Shown here piece after piece: positions 7,301-13,147 of a stretch of 13,478 nt of DNA. Below the pieces are notes generated by a model that saw only the letters and a list, made by a program, of their open reading frames with translations, searched no databases and was not told the DNA's origin. The DNA lies in NCBI GenBank assembly GCA_024860865.1, contig JACRDV010000047.1:1-13478 (forward strand), in the 5' to 3' direction. This DNA comes from Methanobacteriota archaeon (lineage in GTDB: Archaea > JACRDV01). Both the position numbers and the translations under genes were made by a program. Each line of letters starts with the position of its first letter. Position 1 is the stretch's first letter.

Positions 7301-7379
7301 CAAGGCTAGCTTGAATCCCAGAAACTCCTCCGCCAATGATTAATACAGCGCCAACATAATTCTTGGTCAATGTTCTCAA
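4344..7379 (-). CDS. hdrA: Fused double-module HdrA (flavin-based electron-bifurcation subunit)
   Basis: This protein of 1011 residues is well above the roughly 650 of a classical HdrA. Module 1 starts directly at an FAD site (GGGVSG, 16-21), keeps DCSMCILAPKMVE (Cys60, Cys63), and carries an inserted ferredoxin domain, CNGCGLCAEKCP (112-122) and CIECRSCEFVC (159-169). Module 2 begins near 456 with the HdrA N-terminal domain (RIGVFVCHCGTNI, VVASCTPRTHE). It has a second FAD site (IGAGISG, about 606) but lacks both the CxxC and the ferredoxin insert. The protein ends with two ferredoxin motifs, CIGCGQCVKIC and CKGCGGCVPTC. It likely carries two FADs and routes electrons between MvhD, ferredoxin and the HdrB-type site. 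The TTG start overlaps the upstream TGA stop; another TTG at 7370 is possible. Confidence 0.92.
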   Translation of the reverse strand: MRTLTKNYVGAVLIIGGGVSGIQASLDLAESGLKVYLVEKNPSIGGGMAQLDKTFPTNDCSMCILAPKMVEVARHPNIELITYAEVKEVKGHVGNFRIKIQKNPRYVDEKTCNGCGLCAEKCPVLIPNEFDSNIGAQKVIGLPFPQAVPAVYTIYKDFCIECRSCEFVCDKKAINFQQEPQEIQINVGAIIVSTGHAVFDAAKKSVYKFGIYKNVITSLEFERLLSASGPTQGHVIKFSDGQEPKNIAFIQCVGSRDEKIGNPYCSRVCCMYATKEAIIAKEHNRNLEITIFFMDLRAYGKAFQEYVQRARDEYGINYIRARVSDIQEDTKTNNLIIKYIDTVTSEYKKFEADMVVLSCGLVKQNNAEKLAQILNTELDENGFFKEKDLKTAPMDTAIPGIYICGTAQGPKDIPDSVAQGSGAAARAVIPIAEARGTLIKEKIFPLEKLVTIEEEPRIGVFVCHCGTNIAGVVNIPEVVNHAKSLPNVVYATNTVYACADDAQTQIKKAINDYNLNRVVVASCTPRTHEVLFRGTLKEGGLNPYLFEMANIREHSSWVHTHEPQEATERAKDQLRMAAAKARLLRPQEEKEIPVIPSALVIGAGISGMMAALNIADQGFKVYLVDKKSEPGGLLKEIYKVFPTNGYSKDVLEPIIKKVKEHNNIELLTSSTVKEVVGYIGNFDVKISREDQDILVKVGTIVVATGSQEFKPNGMFGYGKHPNVMTQLELEQKLANHELKNPKNIVMIQCVGAREENGRTYCSRVCCAVALKNAQTIKEMYPNCDVSICYRDIQSFGKKHEEYYEKTQEIGVNFLKYEPEKPPSVNDGKVLVFDNVLRREIELDADYIILSTPLVPTEDAETLSKTLKVPRSPDGFFAEAHAKLRPVEFMSDGIYLCGCAQGPKDITDSVSQACGAASRAIVPMAKGKIKLEALTTFVDIDVCIGCGQCVKICSFNAIKLKEIKPGISKADVEEVICKGCGGCVPTCPTGALSQKGFETIQIRSMVKAFLEE
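7036..7105. repeat. 70-nt tract identical to 10091-10160 (copy 1, in fused hdrA)
   Basis: These 70 bases are identical, base for base by eye, to the matching part of the Sec-containing hdrA. They encode the segment from the GNF strand through KTCNGCG before the first inserted ferredoxin motif. The flanking sequence differs, including many synonymous changes. Confidence 0.85.
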
Positions 7380-8449
7380 CCTGATTTTTTAAGATTCCTT
7401 TGTGCTATTTGAAAGAGTGAACTTATTGGCAAACGGGGTGGGCACACGACATCGCAGGCTCCGCAGTTAGTACATGTTTCAGCTATGTGAAGTAAGCGAA
7501 TTAAATGAACTTGGGACTTATCTAAAGCCTTGCCTTCTTTCTTTAATATGCACAGCTTGCAAATACATAATGGGCAAGCCCTCACGCAAGCGAGACATTT
7601 AGTACATTTAGAGAAAAGCTTTCCATCCCACCAATATTTTAGTTTCTCACTATCGCTTAATTTTAAAAACTGCTCCTCAATTTCGCTTAAGATGTTTTCA
7701 GCTTGTCTTTGGATCTTATTTTTGAATTCATTGATAAAGTTAACAGCATTACCGTTTGGTTCAAATGAATATCCAGTATCTTCAAGTATTTTTTTAATGG
7801 AAGGATTCAAAACTTCAATAAAGAATTGAGAATTCGGCAATTGATAAATGAAAAGATCAGATCCACTCGAGGAAATCTTATCAAAGCAATGTTTGCAATT
7901 TGAACGAACTAGAACTCCTTTTTCTTCGAGTTCCTTAATTGAAAAATTTTTAGATTGGCCATCATCCAGTGTTAAGTGAAGGAATTCCTCATCAATTCGC
8001 TCGGACTTGATGGGTTTTTGTCCAATTATTTCTTCCAGTTTTTTAGCTGTTTTTACATTGATTGTTCCAAAACAGGATAATCCGACTATATAACCATTAA
8101 ATGAGTACCCTTTCTTCTTTAACTCATCAATTGCTTTGATATCGCAGGGCTTGGCAAACATCAAAAAATTTTTTGAATTTTTAATTGGTGTTAAATACAA
8201 ATACTTAGCCAAGTTCCCGTATAGTGATGGATAATAGCAATTAAAGGCAGAGACATTAAACTCAGATAATTTTTTCTCATCTTCAATTAGAATTGGTTTT
8301 ACTTCAAAATGAGACTTCTGTTTTTGAAAAATAACGGCACTATCAACTACTTTACTCTTTAAAGCGCTTTCAGCTAACTTTAAGATGAAATCATACAATT
8401 TTTCAGGGCGATCTAATTTTAGTTTAAGAACCTCTGGCAATAAAGCCAT
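7376..8449 (-). CDS. FdhB/AsrA-like Fe-S protein of the FrhB superfamily
   Basis: This 357-residue protein differs from the two other FrhB-like proteins in the window. The N-terminal two thirds contain NFLMFAKPCDIKAIDELKK (near 97) and YIVGLSCFGT. These are signatures shared by FrhB/FdhB proteins and the anaerobic sulfite reductase A / 4Fe-4S dicluster family. The C-terminus has a dense cluster CTKCLACVRACPLCICKLC (about 283-302) and a ferredoxin motif CTNCGACDVVCPP (about 329-339), enough for two [4Fe-4S] clusters. It probably links a soluble donor to the HdrA subunits on either side. Start: the ATG has AGGAG directly touching it, so the in-frame TTG at 8440, 9 nt after AGGAG, may be the true start. 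The 3' end overlaps the next start in TTGA. Confidence 0.8.
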   Translation of the reverse strand: MALLPEVLKLKLDRPEKLYDFILKLAESALKSKVVDSAVIFQKQKSHFEVKPILIEDEKKLSEFNVSAFNCYYPSLYGNLAKYLYLTPIKNSKNFLMFAKPCDIKAIDELKKKGYSFNGYIVGLSCFGTINVKTAKKLEEIIGQKPIKSERIDEEFLHLTLDDGQSKNFSIKELEEKGVLVRSNCKHCFDKISSSGSDLFIYQLPNSQFFIEVLNPSIKKILEDTGYSFEPNGNAVNFINEFKNKIQRQAENILSEIEEQFLKLSDSEKLKYWWDGKLFSKCTKCLACVRACPLCICKLCILKKEGKALDKSQVHLIRLLHIAETCTNCGACDVVCPPRLPISSLFQIAQRNLKKSG

Positions 8450-8474
8450 CTCCTGCTTATGAAGCGAGTCGCAA

Positions 8475-8498
8475 GGAGGACCTTACGGCTTTCCCTCC
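8475..8498 (-). promoter_or_regulatory. Candidate SECIS hairpin at the end of Sec-mvhD
   Basis: In RNA sense the lower stem is GGAGG/CCUCC (5 bp). The 5' side then has GAAA, followed by an upper stem GCC/GGU around a GUAA loop. Archaeal SECIS elements are known to be short GC-rich stem-loops with a GAA-containing asymmetric internal loop below a three-pair stem, usually just after the stop codon. This hairpin fits in place and general form. The mvhD stop codon UAA is itself in the apical loop. The lower stem is short and the 3' internal-loop base is not clearly the consensus A, so the call is tentative. Confidence 0.45.
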
Positions 8499-8899
8499 GA
8501 GCTCACCCTCTTTAGAGGATTCTCACCAAGTTTTGAGAGTTTTTCAACTGCAGCATTGGCAGACTTCGCAAATTTGTCAGCATCCGCGGCAGAAAGGAGC
8601 AACACTTCAATCCGTTCGCCTAGGCCGATTGGAGCCAATATCTTTTTTGCAAGATCGACTTTTTGTTCCGCCAAAATGTTTCCATGTTTATAGTCGCAAT
8701 CGCCTTTTGTTCAGCCAATGACTAGAACTCCATCCATACCTTTTGTTAGAGCTCTAGCAATGTGGTTCACGCTTACTCTGCCTGCGCATGGGAATCTTAA
8801 GACTTTGAGCACAGCTGAGTATTGCTTTTTGACAGTACCAGCCAAGTCTGCTGCAGCATAACCTCATTTATAGCAAGCAAAAGCAACCATGTTGAGCAT
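8483..8899 (-). CDS. vhuD: Selenocysteine-containing MvhD/VhuD electron-transfer subunit
   Basis: Reading two in-frame UGA codons as Sec gives 138 residues, the normal family length. The key segments are FACYKUGYAAADLAG (Sec12), FPCAGRV (Cys38) and VLVIGUTKGDCDYKHGN (Sec63, Cys68). Aligned with the Cys copy in the same operon, Sec12 matches Cys14 and Sec63 matches Cys65. Sec-containing VhuD with two Sec residues is known in Methanococcales. The protein would carry the [2Fe-2S] centre that feeds HdrA. Translation starts at ATG 8899, with GGTGAG 5 nt upstream and 8 nt after the hdrA stop; a second ATG follows at 8890. A gene caller that stops at UGA would report only a 63-residue C-terminal fragment. 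A candidate SECIS hairpin covers its stop codon. Confidence 0.9.
8711..8713 (-). other. Sec codon (UGA), MvhD residue 63
   Basis: This UGA is in frame with both flanks of the MvhD sequence. It falls in GVLVIG-U-TKGDC, at the Cys of GVLVCGCHPGDC in the paralogue. Confidence 0.88.
8864..8866 (-). other. Sec codon (UGA), MvhD residue 12
   Basis: This UGA is in frame after FACYK and before GYAAADLAG. It falls at the second Cys of FLCSWCGYGGAD in the paralogue. Confidence 0.88.
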
Positions 8900-8907
8900 T
8901 TTCTCAC

Positions 8908-10833
8908 CTATTGTGCCAAAGCATCAATTTGTGCATCAATTTGTGCATCTCTGTAGTATCGCAGAGTTATTGAGCTCGAAGGACAAACACCGGCACAAGA
9001 TCCACAGCCCTTACAAAGAATTTCGTCGACTACTGCCTTTTGGTTTTCAATTCTGATAGCATTGAAGGGGCAAGCATTTGCACAAAGTCCGCAGCCAACA
9101 CAGTTTTCTGTATCTACCAAAGCGCGAATGAGTTCAATTTCGACCTTACCTGCTATTAATGGATGTAAGGCAGTGACAGCAGCTGCTTGAGCTTGTGAAA
9201 CAGCATTAGCAATTGATTTTGGCCCAGCAGCGCACCCGCAGATAGAAACACCATCTATCCGTGTCTTAACTGGAGCCAATGCATAGTGGAACTCTTTAAA
9301 AAAGCCATATGAATCGATTTCAAGTCCAAGCATATTAGAAATTTCTCTTGCGCTCGGGTTCGAAAGCATAGCAGTTGATAGAACAACTAGATCTACTGTA
9401 TCATTGATTAATGTTTGGCGTAAAGTATCTTCGGCGTATATAGTCAGGCTCCTTGTTTCTGGGTCCTCTAGTATCTGGCCTATCTTACCCCGAACGAATT
9501 TAATGCCGAAGTCTTTTGAACGCATGAAGTATTCTTCGTTTAACTTTTCTTCTGCTCTAACATCGATATAGTAGATAGTGAGTTCGATCTCAGGATGATG
9601 TTGCTTGACGAGAGTTGCATTTTTTATTGCTACCATACAGCAAACAGTGGAGCAGTAAGGTTGAGAACGCAGATCTCTTGATCCGACGCACTGTATGAAG
9701 GCTATTTTCTTCACTTTTTTGCCGTCGGAAATCCTTACCAGTTCCCCTTCAGTCGGTCCGTTTGGGCTGAGAAGTCTTTCAAGTTCAAACTCTGTAATCA
9801 CATTGGGATAAGTGCCATATCCATAGTAACTTGGCTTATAAACCTCGAGTCCAGTAGCCACGATAATTGTTCCAATCTCGAGTTCGATCTCTTGTGGTTT
9901 TTGATTGAAGTCAATTGACTTTTTCTCGCAAACAAGTTCGCAACTTCGGCACTCTGTGCAAAATTCCTTTTCAATCGCATAGATTGCTGGAACTGCTTGA
10001 GAGAAAGGTAACCCAATTACCTTCCTTGCCCCTAGATTCGCATCGAATTCGTTTGGAATCAGCACTGGGCATTTCTCTGAACAAAGTCCACAGCCATTGC
10101 AGGTCTTCTCATCGACATACCTTGGGTTTTTCTGGATTTTTATGCGGAAGTTGCCGACATAACCGGTGATCTCTTTTACCTCGGCGTTTGTAATTAACTG
10201 AACATTTGGATGCTTTGACGTCTCCACCATTTTTGGAGCTAGAATTCACATTGCACAATCGTCAGTTGGAAAGATCCTGTCGTATCCTGCCATTCTTCCG
10301 CCTATGCTGGTTTTTTTCTCCACGAGGTAAACTTTGAATCCTCGGTTGGCAATATCGATGGCAGCTGTCATTCCAGCTATTCCTCCGCCGATAATTAGTG
10401 CTGTAGGTGTTACTGGGACTTCCTTTATTGGCACCTCTTCTAAATTTTTGGCCCTAGCGATCCCGGCCTTGACCAAAGAAATTGCTTTATCAGTTGCTTC
10501 CTTCGGTGTCTCTCTGTGCACAAATGAACAATGTTCCCGCAAGTTTACCATTTCAAAGAAATATTGGCTCAACCCAGCGCGCTTGAGAGCATTGCGGAAT
10601 GTTATTTCGTGCATTTTAGGGGTACAAGAAGCAACCACAACTCGATTTAGTCCCTGTTCCTTGATGTCTTTGATAATACCGTCCTGAGAAGGATCTGCGC
10701 ACATAAAGGTCTCACTTCTAGCCACCGTTACACTTGGAATCGATTTAACTGAGTTCATAACTTGCTCGACGTTCACTATACTGCCAATGTTAACTCCTCA
10801 TTTGCAGATGTAAACTCCCACTTTGGGTTCCAT
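8908..10833 (-). CDS. hdrA: Selenocysteine-containing HdrA, classical single-module form
   Basis: With two UGA codons read as Sec the protein has 641 residues, the usual HdrA length. Order: N-terminal domain VGVYICKUGVNIG (Cys10, Sec12) with VVASCTPKMHE; FAD site IGGGIAG near 150; DDCAMUILAPKMVE (Cys193, Sec196); inserted ferredoxin CNGCGLCSEKCP and CTECRSCELVC; CVGSRD and CSTVCCM; C-terminal ferredoxins CVGCGLCANAC and CKGCGSCAGVC; and the end tail DAQIDAQIDALAQ. HdrA holds the FAD that bifurcates electrons. The second Sec site corresponds to the known Sec of methanococcal HdrA. The ATG start has GGAGGTG just upstream. A UGA-stopping annotation would give pieces from 10776 and 10230 and miss the start. 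Confidence 0.92.
8922..8949. repeat. Tandem 12-nt repeat at the hdrA C-terminus
   Basis: The 12-mer CATCAATTTGTG occurs twice in a row, followed by CATC, and encodes DAQI-DAQI-DA on the minus strand. Classical HdrA tails end in a related QIxAQIDALL pattern, so one unit probably arose by local duplication of a conserved tail. Confidence 0.8.
10091..10160. repeat. 70-nt tract identical to 7036-7105 (copy 2, in Sec-hdrA)
   Basis: This is the partner of the tract in the fused hdrA and has the same reading frame and protein segment. Both borders end at a mismatch: g/a on one side and gg/aa on the other. Confidence 0.85.
10246..10248 (-). other. Sec codon (UGA), HdrA residue 196
   Basis: This UGA lies between DDCAM and ILAPKMVE. 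The fused HdrA has Cys63 at the same place (NDCSMCILAPKMVE). Confidence 0.9.
10798..10800 (-). other. Sec codon (UGA), HdrA residue 12
   Basis: This UGA lies between VGVYICK and GVNIG. The N-domain of module 2 in the fused HdrA has Cys here (RIGVFVCHCGTNI). The ribosome site GGAGGTG and ATG lie 11 codons upstream and in frame. Confidence 0.85.
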
Positions 10834-10843
10834 TCTCCACCTC

Positions 10844-11896
10844 CTATTTGCTTGCCTTCTTCTTCGAAGCTGTTTTGTTGAGTTCATCTAAATTGACTTG
10901 ATCTGAGACTTCAATTAAGCCAGCTTTCTTAACTTCGTTGATTAATTCTGCACCCTTTTTAGAGCGTATGACTAAAGTCGACCAACGGTCTGGTGAACCC
11001 ACACTTCCAACTGATACATCAGCTAACTCTGCTGTAAAATCGGTGCACTTATGACAAGCATTTACTACACAGTCCATAAATTCTCTAACTTTTTTCTCAT
11101 GTACTCCTTCCTTTGTAGCGAAAATAAATTTGCCTTTTGTAATATTGGCTTTGATAAGTTTGTCAAAATCAATGTTAAACAAGTTTTTGACCTTAGTTCG
11201 TAATTTTTCATAAACAAAATTTTCATAACAGAATAGACCGATTGTTGTGATATCAATTCCATCGAACTTCTTGAAGAAATTTAACTGCAAATTTCTTGAA
11301 CCGCTAATTTGGCAACCCGTTCCAACCAGTATCATTTTTTTAAGTTTTTGTTCCATGATTGCTTTTCCAAGCACTTTGACCACCGGAGAGTTTGTGTATT
11401 TCGAGCCAGCAGAAGGAAGAAGCTGCTCCAAAGAAGTTGCTACATATGATTTTGGTCGCCAAGGTTCAACCCCATCTTTGCCAGTAACTATGGCTCCATC
11501 TACTAGTTTATTTTGAAGCGCATGAGCCAAAATCGTGGTTACGATACCGCCATCTTGTGAAATGTTCCCAATTTCAGAGCGCGTAGTTCGTGCGGCAGCA
11601 ATTTTAATGAATTTTCCGACCTGCTCACTTTTTGTACCTTCTAAGAAATTTTTCTCGATAGTATCGGTTGGGGTCTTTACCTTTGGGCAATTCTCGTAAC
11701 ACATACCATCGATTTCGCACTGAATTGCACCCACTTTAATTGTGCAATCTTTTACTAAGATTGGGTCATCGTAATTGATATCAATTCTATTACAAAGAGC
11801 AGAGCAGGTTCCACATCTGGAGCAAAGATTTTGGTCAATTATTTTTTTCTTTAACTCTTCATATCCAAGACTTTTTTTCATCAATGGAACTAGCAA
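10844..11896 (-). CDS. frhB: FrhB-family F420-type beta subunit (operon copy)
   Basis: This 350-residue protein has an N-terminal [4Fe-4S] motif CSRCGTCSALC (Cys 25-35). A second, unusually spaced set is Cys51, Cys60, Cys66 and Cys70 (CEIDGMCYENCP). The FrhB flavin domain follows with ISQDGGIVTTIL, the substrate-side segment SAGSKYTNSPV, KMILVGTGCQISG and IGLFCYENF. The end includes NACHKCTDFTAELADVSVGS. It is expected to bind FAD and pass electrons between F420H2 and the Hdr subunits. It starts directly after the HdrD-like stop. TTG at 11896 has GAGGT 2 nt and GGGG 9 nt upstream, while ATG at 11881 is a possible later start. It ends 10 nt before the Sec-hdrA start, whose GGAGGTG lies in the gap. 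It is a distant paralogue of the plus-strand copy. Confidence 0.88.
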   Translation of the reverse strand: MLVPLMKKSLGYEELKKKIIDQNLCSRCGTCSALCNRIDINYDDPILVKDCTIKVGAIQCEIDGMCYENCPKVKTPTDTIEKNFLEGTKSEQVGKFIKIAAARTTRSEIGNISQDGGIVTTILAHALQNKLVDGAIVTGKDGVEPWRPKSYVATSLEQLLPSAGSKYTNSPVVKVLGKAIMEQKLKKMILVGTGCQISGSRNLQLNFFKKFDGIDITTIGLFCYENFVYEKLRTKVKNLFNIDFDKLIKANITKGKFIFATKEGVHEKKVREFMDCVVNACHKCTDFTAELADVSVGSVGSPDRWSTLVIRSKKGAELINEVKKAGLIEVSDQVNLDELNKTASKKKASK

Positions 11897-12997
11897 TTAC
11901 CTCAACCCCTCAAAGTGGCTTGAAATAAAGCTGGTTAGATCTTGGACCTTTAAATTAGTATTTTTCATGGCTTCTTCGCTCAAAAGGCAGTTTAAGTGAA
12001 TGTTACACTTTGGACAAGGCACTATCAGGCTTTCGACTTTGGCTTTTCTAGCGTCGTTAATTTTTTGAGTTCTAATCAGCTTTGAATTTTCATCGCAGTT
12101 CATCCAAGCGCTCACACCGCAACACAATGAGTTTTCCCTCCTTCTCATTATTTCAGTGAAGTTAGTTCCTGCTATTGCTTTTATAATTTCTCTTGGAGAA
12201 TCATATACATTCAAGTGCCGGCCAAGTCTGCAAGAGTCATGATAACCAATTTTTATTTCAGATGGCTTAAACCGAAGATTTGGGAAATGTTTCTCTAGAA
12301 ACTCGGATATAAACAAGACTTCAATATTAAAATCAAATTTTTCATAATCAATTTTCAGGGTTCTATAGCATTCTGCGCAAGTCGTTATAATTTTTTTAAC
12401 TCCGCTAGCTTTTATCATTTCAATATTCTGTTTAGCAAGATTTTCAAATATTTGATATTCCCCGCGCCAAAAAGCATCATGACCACAGCATTTTGTTCTT
12501 AAAAGAACAGGTTCAATTCCAAGTTTGTTTAAAATTGAGAGGGCGTCTTGCACAATCTTCTTTCCATCAAAACCAATGTCTTTAAAAAATATATCTAAAT
12601 AAGGCAAACATCCGATAAAATATCCTATATCATTATTTTCGCTAGTTTTGTAACCCGAAGGCAGCCATATTTTCAATCGTGGCCAAATTTTATTTGACAC
12701 CATTATTTTATCTAAAAAATGGAAAAATCCTTTATGAGCGAAACAAAAAGGGTCTTCTTTTAGACCAGCTCGTTCTTCACGAACAGCCTCGGGTAAGTTG
12801 ATCTGCATTGGACAATTGGTATAGCAAGCTGCACAAGTTAAACACTGTTTTAAAAAATCTTTCGATATAGTATAACCTATGCTCGTGCCGTATACTGCTA
12901 TCCTAGGCGAAAATAATTTGAGGTCAGTAAAAAGCGGGCAGTTTCCTGAACAAACTCCGCACTGAGCGCATGTATTTGGGTTATATTTAATTGTCAT
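11897..12997 (-). CDS. HdrD-like heterodisulfide reductase subunit (HdrC-HdrB fusion)
   Basis: This 366-residue protein begins with two ferredoxin motifs as in HdrC, CAQCGVCSGNCP (Cys 10-20) and CLTCAACYTNCP (Cys 52-62). Two CCG domains as in HdrB follow. The first runs YFIGCLPYLD...KCCGHDAFWRGEY...CAECYRTL, and the second HDSCRLGR...SLCCGVSAW...CPKCNIHL. CCG domains bind the non-cubane [4Fe-4S] clusters that reduce disulfides. The fused layout equals HdrD, but no membrane HdrE is adjacent, so it likely works with the cytoplasmic HdrA downstream. The disulfide could be CoM-S-S-CoB or another thiol pair; no methanogenesis gene is visible. It is first in the operon. No ribosome site precedes the ATG, and a TATA box lies about 30 nt upstream, so the mRNA is probably leaderless. 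Confidence 0.87.
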   Translation of the reverse strand: MTIKYNPNTCAQCGVCSGNCPLFTDLKLFSPRIAVYGTSIGYTISKDFLKQCLTCAACYTNCPMQINLPEAVREERAGLKEDPFCFAHKGFFHFLDKIMVSNKIWPRLKIWLPSGYKTSENNDIGYFIGCLPYLDIFFKDIGFDGKKIVQDALSILNKLGIEPVLLRTKCCGHDAFWRGEYQIFENLAKQNIEMIKASGVKKIITTCAECYRTLKIDYEKFDFNIEVLFISEFLEKHFPNLRFKPSEIKIGYHDSCRLGRHLNVYDSPREIIKAIAGTNFTEIMRRRENSLCCGVSAWMNCDENSKLIRTQKINDARKAKVESLIVPCPKCNIHLNCLLSEEAMKNTNLKVQDLTSFISSHFEGLR

Positions 12998-13147
12998 GAT
13001 TAATCATTGACAAATCTATTCTAAATATATAAAAATGTTTTTGCGACTATTTAGTATATTTGGAGGGATTCTGAGCCTTTATATTTTGTTTATATTATGT
13101 CTACTATGGTTCTGTTGCATTTTCGGGACTTGAAAAATAATTTTTTC
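12998..13147. other. AT-rich spacer between the Hdr operon and tnpB
   Basis: It contains the operon promoter near 13021-13035 and presumably the end of the IS605-type element that carries tnpB. GGTTCTGTTGCA at 13108-13119 resembles the tips of some IS6-family elements, but no partner is seen. I find no gene here. Confidence 0.5.
13021..13035 (-). promoter_or_regulatory. TATA box of the seven-gene Hdr operon
   Basis: The minus strand reads TTTTTATATATTTAG, centred about 30 nt before the ATG of the HdrD-like gene. That spacing puts the transcription start at or next to the start codon, consistent with a leaderless message. Confidence 0.55.

Noticed and set aside
8483-10833. hdrA and mvhD as pseudogenes or as sequencing errors
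   Set aside because: All four interruptions are UGA, all at cysteine positions of the family, with no frameshift and well conserved sequence on both sides. Random decay or error would not give this pattern.
8483-10833. UGA recoded to tryptophan throughout the genome
   Set aside because: UGG codons for Trp are used in these genes, other genes such as the fused hdrA's upstream neighbour end at UGA, and the four internal UGA codons align with Cys rather than Trp.
13108-13119. GGTTCTGTTGCA as an IS6-family terminal inverted repeat
   Set aside because: Only about 12 bases match what I recall of such ends, no second copy or transposase is in the window, and it lies where the IS605-type element ends.
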